A stretch of 64,000 nucleotides of DNA from Trichomonas vaginalis G3 (GCF_026262505.1 NC_067206.1:38205660-38269659); one strand, 5' to 3'; shown: positions 47,489 to 58,502, counted from the first letter of the stretch. The notes: generated from the letters alone by a model not told the origin. A program made the numbers and translations.

Positions 47489-48369
47489 TTAATATGCAAT
47501 TAAAATCATCTCAATAATGAGTCCATCCTTTCCATCTTTAGGTAGCACAACATCTTTCATTGAAGAAGGTTCGACAAGTCTTATGTTAAACTTACTGACA
47601 AAGTTTGTTATACTATAATGCTTCGGCGGCGAATACATGTAGTTTGAAAGACATAATATAGATTCTTCAGCAAATTCACTTATACTGGATTTTATAACAA
47701 TGTTCTCACGAGACCAAATACCACCAATTGACAATCTTGTAAGCAATCCTGCTGAACCTTCTACTGTAAACGTCGATGGTAACATTCCACGAAGGTCATC
47801 TATTGACATCGTTGAGTCACTGTATTTAAATATTTTCTTAAAGCAATCGTCATTATCTAACCATGCAATAGCTTTGAAGTTTTCATTCGAATATACATCT
47901 GCTTCATTAAATGTAAAACCTGACTTCTTTGCAGAGATGACTTTAAAATCTATTGAGTTTGTTTCAAAATTATATGCTATGGTAACTTCTGAAGGTAATG
48001 GGTGTCCTTCTGCAGTCAGTTGTTCTCTCACTACCGTTTGAAGCTTTGTGTTAAAAACTTTCATGTCATCTCCTGTATCTAAGTTCACATACACAGCAAC
48101 AGGGAAACTATCTTGCTTCTTTGTTTCATCATTATACTCAAAACATTAAAGTTCTTCAATAATATTGTTCTTCCTGCTGGAATACTTCGAACCTGTCTGA
48201 TTTCAATAGCTTTCTCACCTCCTACATACTCTACCCAGTGTCTTGGATATTCATAAGTATACTGACTTTCTTGAATTTTGGTTGGTTTCATCATAACGTG
48301 TTCATAGTATATCTTTATACTCTTGTCAGTTAGACTCGGTGCTATGTTCTGAATATTTCTGACTTGCAT
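47489..48369 (-). pseudogene. Minor-capsid-like family protein, copy 3, broken
   Basis: About 290 codons with about one or two breaks. Early YTYEYPRHWVEYVGGEKAIE corresponds to YRFDYPIRWL and following residues in the Polinton 1 copies. The end (FNIRLVEPSSMKDVVLP, then LIIEMILIAY) has the same strand-turn-strand design. It is divergent from the packaging ATPase across a short A/T gap. Confidence 0.55.
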
Positions 48370-48384
48370 TTTTAATGGAGATAA

Positions 48385-49266
48385 AATGAAGCATTTAATA
48401 CATGACGTAGATGAAGACATGAATGAAACTACAGACAAACTTAACTCTTCTCTCATTCTTCCTTTCAGTAAGACTATGAGTTCTGTTCAAATGGTGTGTA
48501 TTTCTATTGTGGAAAGATGGGTTCAGGTAAGACATTTAACCTCATTCGTCATATACTCATAACAGAGCGTTTAGGAAACGACTCTTACTATGACCAAATC
48601 ATTATATCAGCAACTTCAGACTCTATGGACTCAACAGCGAAAACATTTATGTCAAAGTTCAAGCCTCTGTCGTTAAAGTTCCAGACAGTGAACTCATTGA
48701 ATTTCTTCAACGTTACATTCGACGTAAGAGGAAATATTATGCCATCGTTGAATTTATACAGTCAGGAATGCAAAAGACTTCTGAGAGATGGAAAGAATTA
48801 TTGACAAACACCACTTACGTCAGTACTCAGGAGTTTACGATATGAAACGACTTACAAACTACATTCTATCAAAACTTTCAAAATACCCCTTCAAAAAGTA
48901 TCCTTCAAACACTCTGCTCGTTTGTGACGACTTCGCCGGAAAAGGTTTAGTGTCAAAGCCAGACTCACCATTAGCTAACATCATAACTAAAGTCAGACAT
49001 TACCATTAACTGTAGCAATACTTATGCAAACATGGAGTTTTTGCTTTAAACATAAAACGTCTCATAACTGACTTCGTTATCTTTCAAGGTTTCTCACGCT
49101 ATGATATTGAACTCATTTGGAAACAGTCAGGTATAACATTACCTTTTGAAGAAATTTGGGAAGCATATAAGTCTCTCATCTCTCCTCGTTCATACCTTGA
49201 GATTCATATCATGACTAATACCATTAAAGTCAAAAATATTCCATGGGAACGACCAACATTGTTTTA
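48385..49266 (+). pseudogene. DNA packaging ATPase, Polinton 2, broken
   Basis: P-loop CGKMGSGKTFNL near 48510-48545 and Walker B LLVCDDFAGKG near 48918-48950, then SPLANIITKVRHYH typical of the ATPase core. About 290 codons with about three breaks. Same family as the gene at 10869-11743 but well diverged. Confidence 0.82.
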
Positions 49267-49665
49267 AAGTTTAACCTTCAATTGACTGATGGTAAACAAA
49301 TTCCATGCATCTCTGTCGCCATTTCTGTTAATATTTTTGCTGTCATTCATATCATCCACTTCCCCATCCGTTAGCTTTTGAGGATATGCGTTAGAATAGC
49401 TGTTCTTAAATGAAGGCTTTTCACCTTTGAGAGCATAAACTCTATAACTTTCTGCATACTTTATGTTTGAACCTCCTGAGCCATCATTGACATAAATTTT
49501 TATAGGCTTCCACCCTTTGTTCATATTCCTGCTTCTTCCCTTTGCTCTTTTGTTCAGTAGTTCTACATCTTTATACACAGCTCCTGTCTCAGTGAATTCA
49601 ACAATATTTTCATTCGTTAGCTTTACATTCAAACCCTTGTCGAGTATATTGTTCATTTCATACAT
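49264..49665 (-). CDS. Unknown Polinton 2 protein (133 aa)
   Basis: An open frame extends to 49782, but the Met at 49665 (MYEMNNILDKGLNVKL) follows a TTTTTA-type run and leaves room for the divergent gene at 49691, so I prefer it. Basic middle (NKRAKGRSRNMNKGWKPIK) and polar end. No family recognised. It is convergent with the packaging ATPase gene and touches its end. Confidence 0.5.
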   Translation of the reverse strand: MYEMNNILDKGLNVKLTNENIVEFTETGAVYKDVELLNKRAKGRSRNMNKGWKPIKIYVNDGSGGSNIKYAESYRVYALKGEKPSFKNSYSNAYPQKLTDGEVDDMNDSKNINRNGDRDAWNLFTISQLKVKL

Positions 49666-49690
49666 ATAAAAGGTTTTTATTCTATATGAA
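49666..49690. promoter_or_regulatory. Bidirectional promoter-like spacer
   Basis: Contains TTTTTATTCTATATGAA on the plus strand before the ATG at 49691 and a T/A run on the other strand before the ATG at 49665. Confidence 0.45.
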
Positions 49691-50301
49691 ATGAGAAGCA
49701 AATCCATCTTAGCTGGTGCCGTTAATGTTCCAATTGAACCAACATCAAATGTTGACTCACGAACGACAAACAATATTGTCATAAAGAACTATAGTTCAGA
49801 GTGTTTGAAAGAAAAAGAACCAGAACTTAAGTCGTGAATTTAAACACAGCTTCAAACGCTAACGCTACATCAGATGTTAAGTTAGAGTATCCACCACTGG
49901 ACCAAATTCTTTCAAGAGAAGCCAACGACAACCCTTACACAAATGTTCAAACAAATCCTTCAGATAACGTAGACCATTACCTTCTTCAGTTATACCAAAC
50001 AATTTTACTCAAAGACGATAAGAAGCTTTTGACAAATCTTATAAGTAAGAACCAAATAATTCTAACAAAGGAGGACCTTGAAAATGTTATATCACGAATA
50101 ACAGGAAACAATGTGTCATTGACTATCTCGACCCTGAAATCGAATGCTGTGGTCAAACGCCAATTCATGAAAATAGGTAACATCCGCATCATTGAAACAC
50201 CAGGAACTACAGGAGTTGAGTTTAAGTATAAATATTCGAACGAGTATACAAAACTATCTACTTACTATAAGCTTTGTTTGAAATATGTTTTAGTAAATTA
50301 A
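49691..50301 (+). pseudogene. Unknown Polinton 2 gene, broken
   Basis: About 200 codons with about one break. It begins MRSKSILAGAVNVP; the later part is Asn-rich, then helical, ending with a beta-type stretch (GVEFKYKYSNEYTKLSTYYK). No family is recognised. Lying between the packaging ATPase and penton-like genes, it may be a virion component. Confidence 0.45.
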
Positions 50302-50537
50302 AGCAATTTGTAATATCTATCCAAAACTTCTTCAACAGTATCGAACTCATCTTCATAATGCAAACCTAATCTTATTGACTTGGTGCAGTTTTCACTAACA
50401 CAATATTTTTCTGTTCTCTTGACTGACATAACTAACTCATTTGTTTCATCAAACAGCAACAACCAAAGTTCATGACCTAATACATAACATTCATACTTTA
50501 TATTTTTAGCTCTGAGTTCTCTTGTAAGCTGTTGCAT
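50298..50537 (-). CDS. Small unknown protein (79 aa)
   Basis: Whole frame MQQLTRELRAKNIKYECYVL with alternating strands and an acidic end. It overlaps the 3' end of the penton-like gene by some 40 bp and touches the convergent gene. Function unknown. Confidence 0.5.
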   Translation of the reverse strand: MQQLTRELRAKNIKYECYVLGHELWLLLFDETNELVMSVKRTEKYCVSENCTKSIRLGLHYEDEFDTVEEVLDRYYKLL

Positions 50538-51177
50538 TTAATATTTTCTAAAAAGTCAACTTCAACAGTCATTCGCACTGGTGCCTTCAGTTCTACAGGC
50601 TCTCCTTGAAAGTCAACAAGTCTGAATTGCATGTCTTTCAAATTATGAGGACTAATGCGAACCCATTTACCTAAATGAGTTGCTATGACAGGAACGTTTG
50701 GAATGAACATTGAATTGACTGCATAACAGAAGGATTTATATTCTACTGAACCTTTACTATTAACTCCTGAAATACCTGTGACATTAGCTATTTTTGACTC
50801 AATGTACAAACAATTACCATAACATACGTATGGAACAGATTTCATCTCAATCGTTTTGTCAACACTTTTCAAAGGAAATGTCATATGGTATGCTCCCAAA
50901 AGAAGTTGTACTCTATGACTCATTCTTGGTATCTTAAACTCCTTCGCATAACTGAACTTCAAAACTCCTGCAATAAGTTTAACATTCATTAAGTTTTCTC
51001 GTTATCCTTGTTTATTGTAGTATTTATGAGAGCATTTAACACTCCAGCTAATGTTTCCATCTTATATTCTACATTATTGTGAAATCTTATTTCGTGCTTC
51101 TTTCCATCTATTTCAAGCTCCATGAAATCTGTTTCATCTGTTATAACGAATGAAGCAATAGTATTAAAGTCAACCAT
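50498..51177 (-). pseudogene. Penton-like minor capsid protein, Polinton 2, broken
   Basis: About 225 codons with about one break. The C-terminal signature FRLVDFQGEPVELKAPVRMT followed by a VEVDFL strand is the classic pattern of single-jelly-roll penton proteins. The N-terminal part has MELEIDGKKHEIRF. It is related in design to the region 7665-8660. A further short TTTTTAGAA run lies near the end. Confidence 0.68.
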
Positions 51178-51289
51178 TCTGAATGCAAGTGCTCATTCTG
51201 TAGACCTAAGTTTGTTTGTAGCTTTACTGTCCCGTATTCGTTTGGGTCTGTACTTTGCAAATAGAACAACATTTTATTCTCATTAAAAT

Positions 51290-54285
51290 ATGAGTATAGC
51301 TGCATATGCGTATGAAGCTGACAGAGCTAAACGTTTATATTTTGGTCAATACTCTCTCACACTTACTGACAAATATATTGTTATCAGTGATGGAAATACC
51401 GAGAAATACATAACATGGAAGGACTATGAAAAGTTTGACCCTATTTTAACTCCATGTACTATGCCATTCATTGTAAATGGTGAAGTTGTCATGAAGAACG
51501 ACACAACAGTATATAAGTCTGTTATGAAGCGTTAGAATATATGTTGAATTATAATCCCGAAAGATTTGACCCAAGCACTACACCATGTGCAATGCCTTTT
51601 ATTAAGGACGGTGAAATCGTAAGAGTTCCGGATTCAACGGTTTACACAGCTGTTCAAAACAGTTTACAAAACATTTTAGCGAATATCTTTAATTCAGAAA
51701 CTACAGAAATAAAATTACCATATATAACAGATGCTAAAGAAATTAAATCAAAAACGACAACATTATTTACGTCACTTAATGATTTAATGACTTATATCAT
51801 TAATATTCCTGCACCAACTACAGCATTTGATCCAAACTCGACGGTTTGCAGTGTACCTTTCATAAATGACAGTTCATTAATTACTTTAAGGGATTCGACA
51901 GTAAATGAATCATTAAAGGCGTCATTAATGAAAATCATTGATTTTAATTCATTCACGAATACATATAATTCATTCATTAATGTTTCATATGCTTCTAAAG
52001 AAGGTGAGCCAAAAACTATCGATAAAGCGGTGTATGAAATAAAAGCATCAACGACGAAATTGAATTCGTTAACTTTTGACGGTGATAGTTTCGTTAATGA
52101 CATAACATCGGGGAAAACAATTTTAACGAAAGAATATTAAAATCTCATGTTAGTGAGTTCGTTGAAATTGAAAAAGAAGGTGGAATTAAGTTCGATCCAC
52201 TGAATTTCATTTTCAGCTTAGCGAATGCGGGTGTTAGTTTCGCTGAATGGACAACTATACAGAGTGAAATAAATGCAATATGGACGTTTTTGGGGTCAAA
52301 AGCGGGAATGGGTGAGCTTGTAAATGCTGCAAGAACATTAGGTGAAACAGGAAATTTTGTAGATGGTTTTAAAAGACTTGTTTCAAATGTTTTAACAAAC
52401 ACAAAGAAATTATTTAGATATACCATACATAACGGTCAGATTTTCGAACAGGTAGCAACAAACCATCCGGTTATGGCTGCGTTGATGATGGTTAGAGATA
52501 TAAAACCACGTAACGACGGGAACGAAGAACATGAACAACAGGATACTGGTCGGGTTATTCGAGACATTAAAAACGTGTATCCTGAAGTTATTGATTTATT
52601 TAGAGGAGTTAATGATTCAATTTCAAAACATTCTATAACCCTCGATGAAGAGAATAAATTAACAGATTATATATTCGTCATTATTGCAGAATTAATGAAG
52701 AGAATAATGAAAAAGGAATTGGTGATATCATTAATGTCAGCGATGTAATGATGAAAAGAAATTTTGACTCATTATTTACAAAACCGAAAACAGAATATAG
52801 TCTTTATGACGTAATTACCGAATTAATGAAAAAGATTAATGATAATAAGAGTTCTGGCGGAAGAGTTGAATTAGAAGTGAATGATGTTAATGAGAAATTA
52901 GCCGAAAAGCAGACAAAAATGAGCTTTTAGCTCTGAGTGATAAAGTCAAGAACCACGTTCATTATATAACTTCAGACGAACAGATTATAACGAACTACCA
53001 TGGATATTTAACACGAAGTGATGAAGCGAAGACAAAAAATGTTAATGAAAGAAGATATAAATACATTCGTGCTAAAGGTTATGACATAAGCTGTACTGTA
53101 CAGTATGATGTAGCTAAAGCACCAGAAGCATTTGGTTATAACGATGAAATTTATGCCTCTACTTTCAATGTTAACGGTGTATTAGTTGAACCAAGATTTA
53201 CTTTGAGAGTTAAGTCAAAAATAACGTTTGAAGATGCTATTAAAAGTAAAGCTGACAAAGTTGAACTCGAAGCAATGAACAAAGTTTTGAAATCTCATAA
53301 ACACAACATCTCCGATATAAATGAACTTCAAGCTACATTAGACAGTAAAGCCGACAAGAACCATACACATAAATCCTTCACTACTGTTAGAGCAGACGAC
53401 ATAATATTGAACTATACCCTTGGTTCAAATGCACCATTAGAGAATCCAAGTACAAGCGTAAAAGATACACTAAACAATTTAGATAACAGTTGCAGGAATA
53501 TCGAAGATCATGCCAGAAACTTTGAAGCATACGAACTACCAGCAATGTTAGATAAGAAAGCCGACAAAACTTATGTAGATGAAAATTATGCAAAGAAGTC
53601 GGAAGTAAATGCTGCGCTTAATGGAAAAGCCGATAAAGAGCACGTGCATGAAGAATTTCAAACAATCAAGATTAAAGAAATTAAGGCATGCATCGAAATA
53701 GTAACAAAAACAGGAAGAGACGGTGCAACTGTACAAGAACAAAGAATTTATCCTCCTACTTTTCCTAATGGTTTAATAACAAACAATATAAATATTGTAG
53801 AAGGCAATAAAACTATAAACGTTAAACATGAACTTCTAACAATGAAGGTCCAGATTCTTGAAACCATATATCCTATAGGCTCTATTTATACGTCAATGAA
53901 CTCAACAAATCCAGCAAGTGTTTTAGGTTTTGGTACGTGGGAACAGATTGTAGATAAATTCCTCTATTGTGCGAACTCTTCAAAGCAAACAGGTGGTTCG
54001 AAGAAAATTAAAGAAGCAAACCTTCCACCGCACACTCATACAGGAACTACAAACTTTTCTGGTGACCATAGTCACTCATTAAGAGACCATCCATTATACA
54101 ACTCAGAATATTATGCTGGCAATGACGTTTTATCTCCAGATTATAACCATTCGGCAAAAAAGACTTTTCGACCAACTGAACCAGGAGGAAATCATTCACA
54201 CACTTTCACAACAAATCCAACAGGTTCGGGTGCAGATTATATGCCACCATTTGTGACTGTATTCGCATGGTACCGAGTTCAATGA
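51290..54285 (+). pseudogene. Long tail fibre gene, Polinton 2, broken
   Basis: About 3 kb, about five breaks. The first part repeats a module with FDP-x-x-TPC-x-MPFI and a following DSTVY, at least three times (about 51440, 51565 and 51825). The middle is helical and mixed. The last 360 codons form one open piece with shaft repeats (SDINELQATLDSKADKNHTH) and a collar-like tip (PIGSIYTSMNSTNPASVLGF, AWYRVQ end) homologous to the fibre of Polinton 1. His-rich HxH motifs are kept. A spike or adhesin role is likely. Confidence 0.78.
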
Positions 54286-54353
54286 ACTCGCTTGAGCCTT
54301 GACTCAAAGGGTCTAGGCTTACCGCGTTCAATGAAATCTTTAACTTTACATAA
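54286..54353. repeat. GC-rich hairpin block after fibre gene
   Basis: Contains ACTCGCTTGAGCC, GACTCAAAGGGTCTAGG and TTACCGCG, GC-rich palindromic words unlike the surroundings; similar blocks are at 25752, 47350, 55612 and 59233. Confidence 0.5.
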
Positions 54354-55438
54354 ATGAGCTTGAAAGAAGTATTCGAACAACATCCATGGAGGTCATTTAA
54401 GAAATTCAATGAAGCTGCAAAGAGTTGGGGATTTACTAACAGAGCTGAAGTTAAAAAGTTCTTTGACAAAAATGTTGTACATCAAACAAAAATAAACCCT
54501 TACGACTACTTTTTACCAATTTACTCCAACACTCCTGACGCATACCAATTTGACACTCTCATTCAAAGCAGAAAAGGAGGACATAAACCATTCCTCATCT
54601 TCATAAATGTTAACACTCGCAAAGCTTTTGCGTATATAATGAGAAATAAAGGAACTCGTGAAGTGTTAAGAGTTTTACAAAAGTTTGTAGCAGAACATAA
54701 CCCAAGTACTTTAACATCAGACCAAGACAGTGCATACCTCAGCAACGAAATCACAGAATTTCTCATTAAGCATAAATAACTCACTACACTACTGAAGACC
54801 ATAACCATAACATACTCGGCATCATTAATCGCTTCATAAGAACGCTCAGAGATTTAAATCAAGAGCGAGACTTTACCGAAGAAACAATGAAACATTTTCT
54901 CGAAGTATATAATTCCTCAACAAATTCTACAACAGGACATACACCAAATTCAATGACACAACAACAAGAAGAAAAGTATATACAAAAGAAACGAAGCCAA
55001 ACACAAAATATCAGAAATTCAACACAATTTACCCTCATTCCTGGTACAAAAGTTCGTGTAGTTCTTGACGACAAACCGTTGACAAAGAAACGTTTAATGT
55101 TAAGTCGAAATTATTATATCGTAGACTCTACGCAAGGTAATGGATATCTTATAAAAGCTGCTGACGACTCCATAGCATTTTACCCTCGTCATAAATTAGT
55201 CGAAAGTAGTAATGGCAAACTTGCTGAAACCATTGACGAAGCAAAGCGAGGAGTGGTTATTGAAATACTTGACTATAACATAAACGATGACATTTATAAA
55301 GTAAGATATGAAGGAGGCGTTGAAGATGTTATACCATCTAAGAACTTGAGAGAGTCAAAGCCAACACATCTGGGACCATTAGAGCGGGAGTACTGGAAAG
55401 ATAAAAATATGCCAGAAAGAATAAGAAAATTCTTCTAA
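54354..55438 (+). pseudogene. Retroviral-type (rve) integrase, Polinton 2, broken
   Basis: About 360 codons with about one break. N-terminal basic part (KSWGFTNRAEVKKFFDKNVV), RNase H-like core with AYQFDTL and LTSDQDSAYL, then the conserved RFIRTLRDLN region, and a chromodomain-like or SH3-like C-terminus (YKVRYEGGVEDVIPSKNLRE). It is only distantly like the integrase of Polinton 1. Because the ends of this element match the satellite, its relatives are the best candidates to have moved the satellite. Confidence 0.85.
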
Positions 55439-55534
55439 ACTTTTTCATTAGATGTAAATCAGACAAAGCATTTACCAGAAAGAATAAGAAAATTCTTCTA
55501 AACTTTTTCATTAGATGTAAATCAGACAAAAATA
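55412..55534 (+). repeat. 63-bp tandem duplication at integrase 3' end
   Basis: Two copies starting CCAGAAAGAATAAG at 55412 and 55475; the first includes the last integrase codons and stop. The second leads straight into a palindrome module. Confidence 0.9.
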
Positions 55535-55612
55535 TATTTTAGGTGAAGAGGTGAGATTTCACCTGTTTTTTCACCTGTTTTCTCACCTGTTTTTTCACCT
55601 GTTTTTTCACCC
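55528..55612 (+). repeat. Palindrome module, GGTGA type, long tail
   Basis: Lead AAAAATATATTTTA, core GGTGAGATTTCACC (55550-55563), then four repeated TTTTTTCACCTG half-sites; followed by a GC hairpin CACCGCTTAGCGG. Confidence 0.88.
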
Positions 55613-55639
55613 TCACCGCTTAGCGGCTCAGATTGTATA

Positions 55640-56099
55640 TCTTTTTTGGCAGATAAGAGATAAAGATAAAAGATGTAAAATATGGAATGGACAAATAAAA
55701 CCAACAACTTTTGAGTTAAAGAAAACCATTGACGCCTTAGTTGTTCTAGCAGGTCAAATTTCAATGTATAACGCAAAAATGAATCCGCAATGTTCAAAAT
55801 GTAAAGCAGCAATAAGGAAATATAACTACTCCGTCAAAGAGATAGAACGTATGAGAAACGACTATGCTGACTTAAAGAAAGAAGTAGAGAAACCAGCAGA
55901 AGATAAAATGGACATGTTAGCATTTCTGAACAAAAACTATCCAACAGCTGACGATTTCCTATTATCTGATGTCAAGAAGAAGTATAAAGAAACTTTCGGC
56001 ATTGTTAAAACTTTTGACATACTGACAGAAGAAATAGAAGCTACGAAATTGTTTAGAATTTCAAATATACATCGTCCAATTCATGTAAAACGCTTATAA
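55640..56099 (+). pseudogene. 3' fragment of the CxxC gene (318-aa family)
   Basis: Nearly identical to the last 150 codons of the gene at 13389-14345, including the CSKC motif and the basic end. It starts right after the module and GC hairpin at 55528-55625 and ends at a module, so the fragment is bracketed by these sites. Confidence 0.85.
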
Positions 56100-56560
56100 A
56101 ATAACTGGGTGAAAAATTAGGTGAAAAAACAGGTGAAATCTCACCTCTTCACCTAAAATATATTTTTATTGAATTCAGCAACAAAATTCTGAGTAAAATA
56201 ATTTTTAGGGCATGTGTCAAACCGTTGAGTTTTCACAAAATTTAAAAAATAACGTTTACCATGTAAAACGCTTATAAAATAACTGGGGTGAAAAATTAGG
56301 TGAGAAAACAGGTGAAATCTCACCTCTTCACCTAAAATATATTTTTATTGAATTCAGCAACAAAATTCTGAGTAAAATAATTTTTAGGGCATGTGTCAAA
56401 CCGTTGAGTTTTCACAAAATTTAAAAAATAACGTTTACCATGTAAAACGCTTATAAAATAACTGGGGTGAAAAATTAGGTGAGAAAACAGGTGAAATCTC
56501 ACCTCTTCACCTAAAATATATTTTTATTGAATTCAGCAACAAAAATCATGAATTTTCCTT
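56084..56560 (+). repeat. 178-bp tandem repeats carrying palindrome modules
   Basis: Units start at 56084, 56262 and 56441 (TGTAAAACGCTTATAAAATA). Each carries half-sites, the core GGTGAAATCTCACC (56132, 56311 and 56490), the lead in inverse orientation and a GAATTCAGCAACAAAA stretch. The first unit includes the last codons of the preceding gene fragment. One unit-like copy exists in Polinton 1 at 13200-13400. Confidence 0.92.
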
Positions 56561-56606
56561 AAGATAAAAAAATAACGCTAATTTTTTTCTAAGAAAAATT
56601 TTTATC

Positions 56607-57236
56607 TTGTATGTAAGAACAGTAATGTTAAAGGTTGAGTTTGAAACAGTTAGAAAGATAGACAATGACACCAAATTGGTTAGAATAGGTGATTTAAACG
56701 TAAGATACTCAAAGAAATACAACAAATATTCTTTGTCAGACATTATATTTCCATTTGGAAAGAGACCGAAGGACTGGGTTAGAAATGCTTCAACTCAGAA
56801 ATTTTTGACAAGAAATCCTGAGCTTATGATATCAGTAGCATTTCATGGAACAAGAGCATATCTTATAGACAAAAGTCTTATACCAATAGTTTTGTTATGG
56901 TTAGACCTAGTTGTTGGATATAACTTCATAACATATGGTTCATTCGATACGGAACGTTGCAGTGAAGGCTTACTTTACATCGTTCAGAAACCGAAGGACT
57001 TCAATACAAAGAGATATAAGATAGGAAGAACATATAATATAACTCAAAGATATGACAGTACAGTCAATAGAGTCAAGGTTGTGTTCGTTAATGATATGAG
57101 AGCTGCAGAAACAGAACTACTTGAAAAGTTTGAGAAAATGTATGGTGCTCCCATGAAAGGTAAAGAAACGTTTGAAGTAGATGAGATAGATAAAGCTATA
57201 AAATTATTTGACGAAGTTGCTGAAAAATACATGTAA
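56607..57236 (+). CDS. KilA-N plus T5orf172 (GIY-YIG-like) protein (209 aa)
   Basis: Whole open frame. Residues about 40-115 fit a KilA-N domain (RPKDWVRNASTQKFL, then GTRAYLIDKSLIPIVLLWL). The C-terminal 90 residues fit the T5orf172 group of GIY-YIG nucleases (GLLYIVQKPK, YKIGRTYNITQRYDS, AETELLEKFE). This pairing is common in large DNA viruses and phages. A start at MLKVEFETVRK (codon 7) is also possible, since TTTTTATCTTGTATG precedes the gene. It probably binds and nicks DNA. Confidence 0.82.
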   Translation: MYVRTVMLKVEFETVRKIDNDTKLVRIGDLNVRYSKKYNKYSLSDIIFPFGKRPKDWVRNASTQKFLTRNPELMISVAFHGTRAYLIDKSLIPIVLLWLDLVVGYNFITYGSFDTERCSEGLLYIVQKPKDFNTKRYKIGRTYNITQRYDSTVNRVKVVFVNDMRAAETELLEKFEKMYGAPMKGKETFEVDEIDKAIKLFDEVAEKYM

Positions 57237-57324
57237 AGCGTTTATTTTTGGTCTTTTGTGAAAGTCAGAAAATAAAGTTAGTTTTTTATAAAATATTTTT
57301 TTTATCCGGAATATAAAGACAGAT
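57237..57324 (+). promoter_or_regulatory. Promoter region of KilA-N/MSV199-like gene
   Basis: Contains the A/T block and TTTTATCCGGAATATAAAG, identical in design to the region upstream of the Polinton 1 copy (13046-13083). Confidence 0.55.
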
Positions 57325-58185
57325 ATGTCAACAACAGAGAACACAACAACTGCTATCGTTCATGAAGCCATTAATGAAGAATATGAATACATACAGTATA
57401 CCAAACAATTGAGACTCATTCGTTCGGTCAAAGACGATATGTACCAGATGCAAAGTATTTTGACGGCTTGTTTTGCTCCAGACACTAAGCTTCCTAAAGA
57501 CTGGTTTAGGAACCAAAGCACCATTGAACTCTTAAGCGAAGCACAGCGAGACATACTTTTTTCTGAAAACAGTGAAGAACAGCGAGTAGGTAAAAAATCC
57601 CAGTCGCCAAAACTCTATGAAAACCGTGAAAAATTGCCAAACGGTTTGAGAGGATATTATGTTCATAGACTTCTCGTAAATAATGTGGCACAATGGGCTT
57701 CAGCTCGCTATTCATGGTATGTTTGTAAACTTCTTGACGAACTTCACAGACAAGAACGTGAAGATATGGAAAAGAAACTTCATGCAAAAGATGAAGTCAT
57801 TGAATCCAAAGACAAAAGCATACAGAAAAGAATACCACGTTCAGTACCAAAAGGAAAGGAAAAGAGTTATAAGTATATGATATATACTGAAGAGTTGGAG
57901 AAAGAAGAAGACAGTGACATGGTTATGTTGCATTTAGTCAGAAGAAACAACAAAAGCTTTTACGACCTTGCTAAGATTTACAAATCTGACAGAAATTGGT
58001 TCTATCGTGAAAACTTACCGATTTCAATGACACCGAATGAAGATGTTAAACAGATAGTTCAAGACACACTTCCTCAAACACACTATGACATCAAAGGTTG
58101 CACAATACTTACATTCAAAGAAGACTTAACATTACTGAAAGAAAAGATAACAGAATATTTCGACAACTTCAAAGAGGAAGAATGA
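57325..58185 (+). CDS. KilA-N/MSV199-like DNA-binding protein, Polinton 2 copy (286 aa)
   Basis: Whole open frame, about 95 percent identical by eye to the protein at 12185-13045, with the same promoter. See that entry for domains. Much closer than the other homologous pairs of the two Polintons (integrase, ATPase), so this gene has probably been exchanged recently between elements. Confidence 0.72.
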   Translation: MSTTENTTTAIVHEAINEEYEYIQYTKQLRLIRSVKDDMYQMQSILTACFAPDTKLPKDWFRNQSTIELLSEAQRDILFSENSEEQRVGKKSQSPKLYENREKLPNGLRGYYVHRLLVNNVAQWASARYSWYVCKLLDELHRQEREDMEKKLHAKDEVIESKDKSIQKRIPRSVPKGKEKSYKYMIYTEELEKEEDSDMVMLHLVRRNNKSFYDLAKIYKSDRNWFYRENLPISMTPNEDVKQIVQDTLPQTHYDIKGCTILTFKEDLTLLKEKITEYFDNFKEEE

Positions 58186-58375
58186 AAACTTACCGATTTC
58201 AATGAAAAACATTAACTTTTTGACGAAGTGAAGATTTGCACTTTGTCAAAATTTAATGAAAACTTACCGATTTCAATGAAAAACATTAACTTTTTGACGA
58301 AGTGAAGATTTGCACTTTGTCAAAATTTAATGAAAACTTACCGATTTCAATGAAAAACATTAACGTAAACATTAA
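58186..58375 (+). repeat. 71-bp repeats after KilA-N gene
   Basis: Two full units and a partial third, each made of GAAAACTTACCGATTTCAAT plus a hairpin (TTTTGACGAAGTGAAGATTT and its imperfect complement). The first part copies a piece of the preceding gene (about 58008-58030), as though gene sequence had been captured and amplified. Confidence 0.88.
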
Positions 58376-58384
58376 CGATAAAAT

Positions 58385-58500
58385 TTATTTCCTGGACTGT
58401 TGTCAAAATGTCATGTTGTCATCATTTTTAAAAGAAGTTAATTAACCTGGTAGCACATGGTGACGTGGTGACACTTTCAGTTATTCAAAAATATATTTTT
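58385..58500 (-). repeat. Single copy of the 121-bp satellite minisatellite, inverted
   Basis: Carries TTAATTAACCTGGTAGCAC and the GTTGTCAAAATGTCATG stretch seen in the satellite core at 24626-25285, in the opposite direction, and ends at a module-like AAAAATATATTTTT lead. Confidence 0.75.
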
Positions 58501-58502
58501 GC

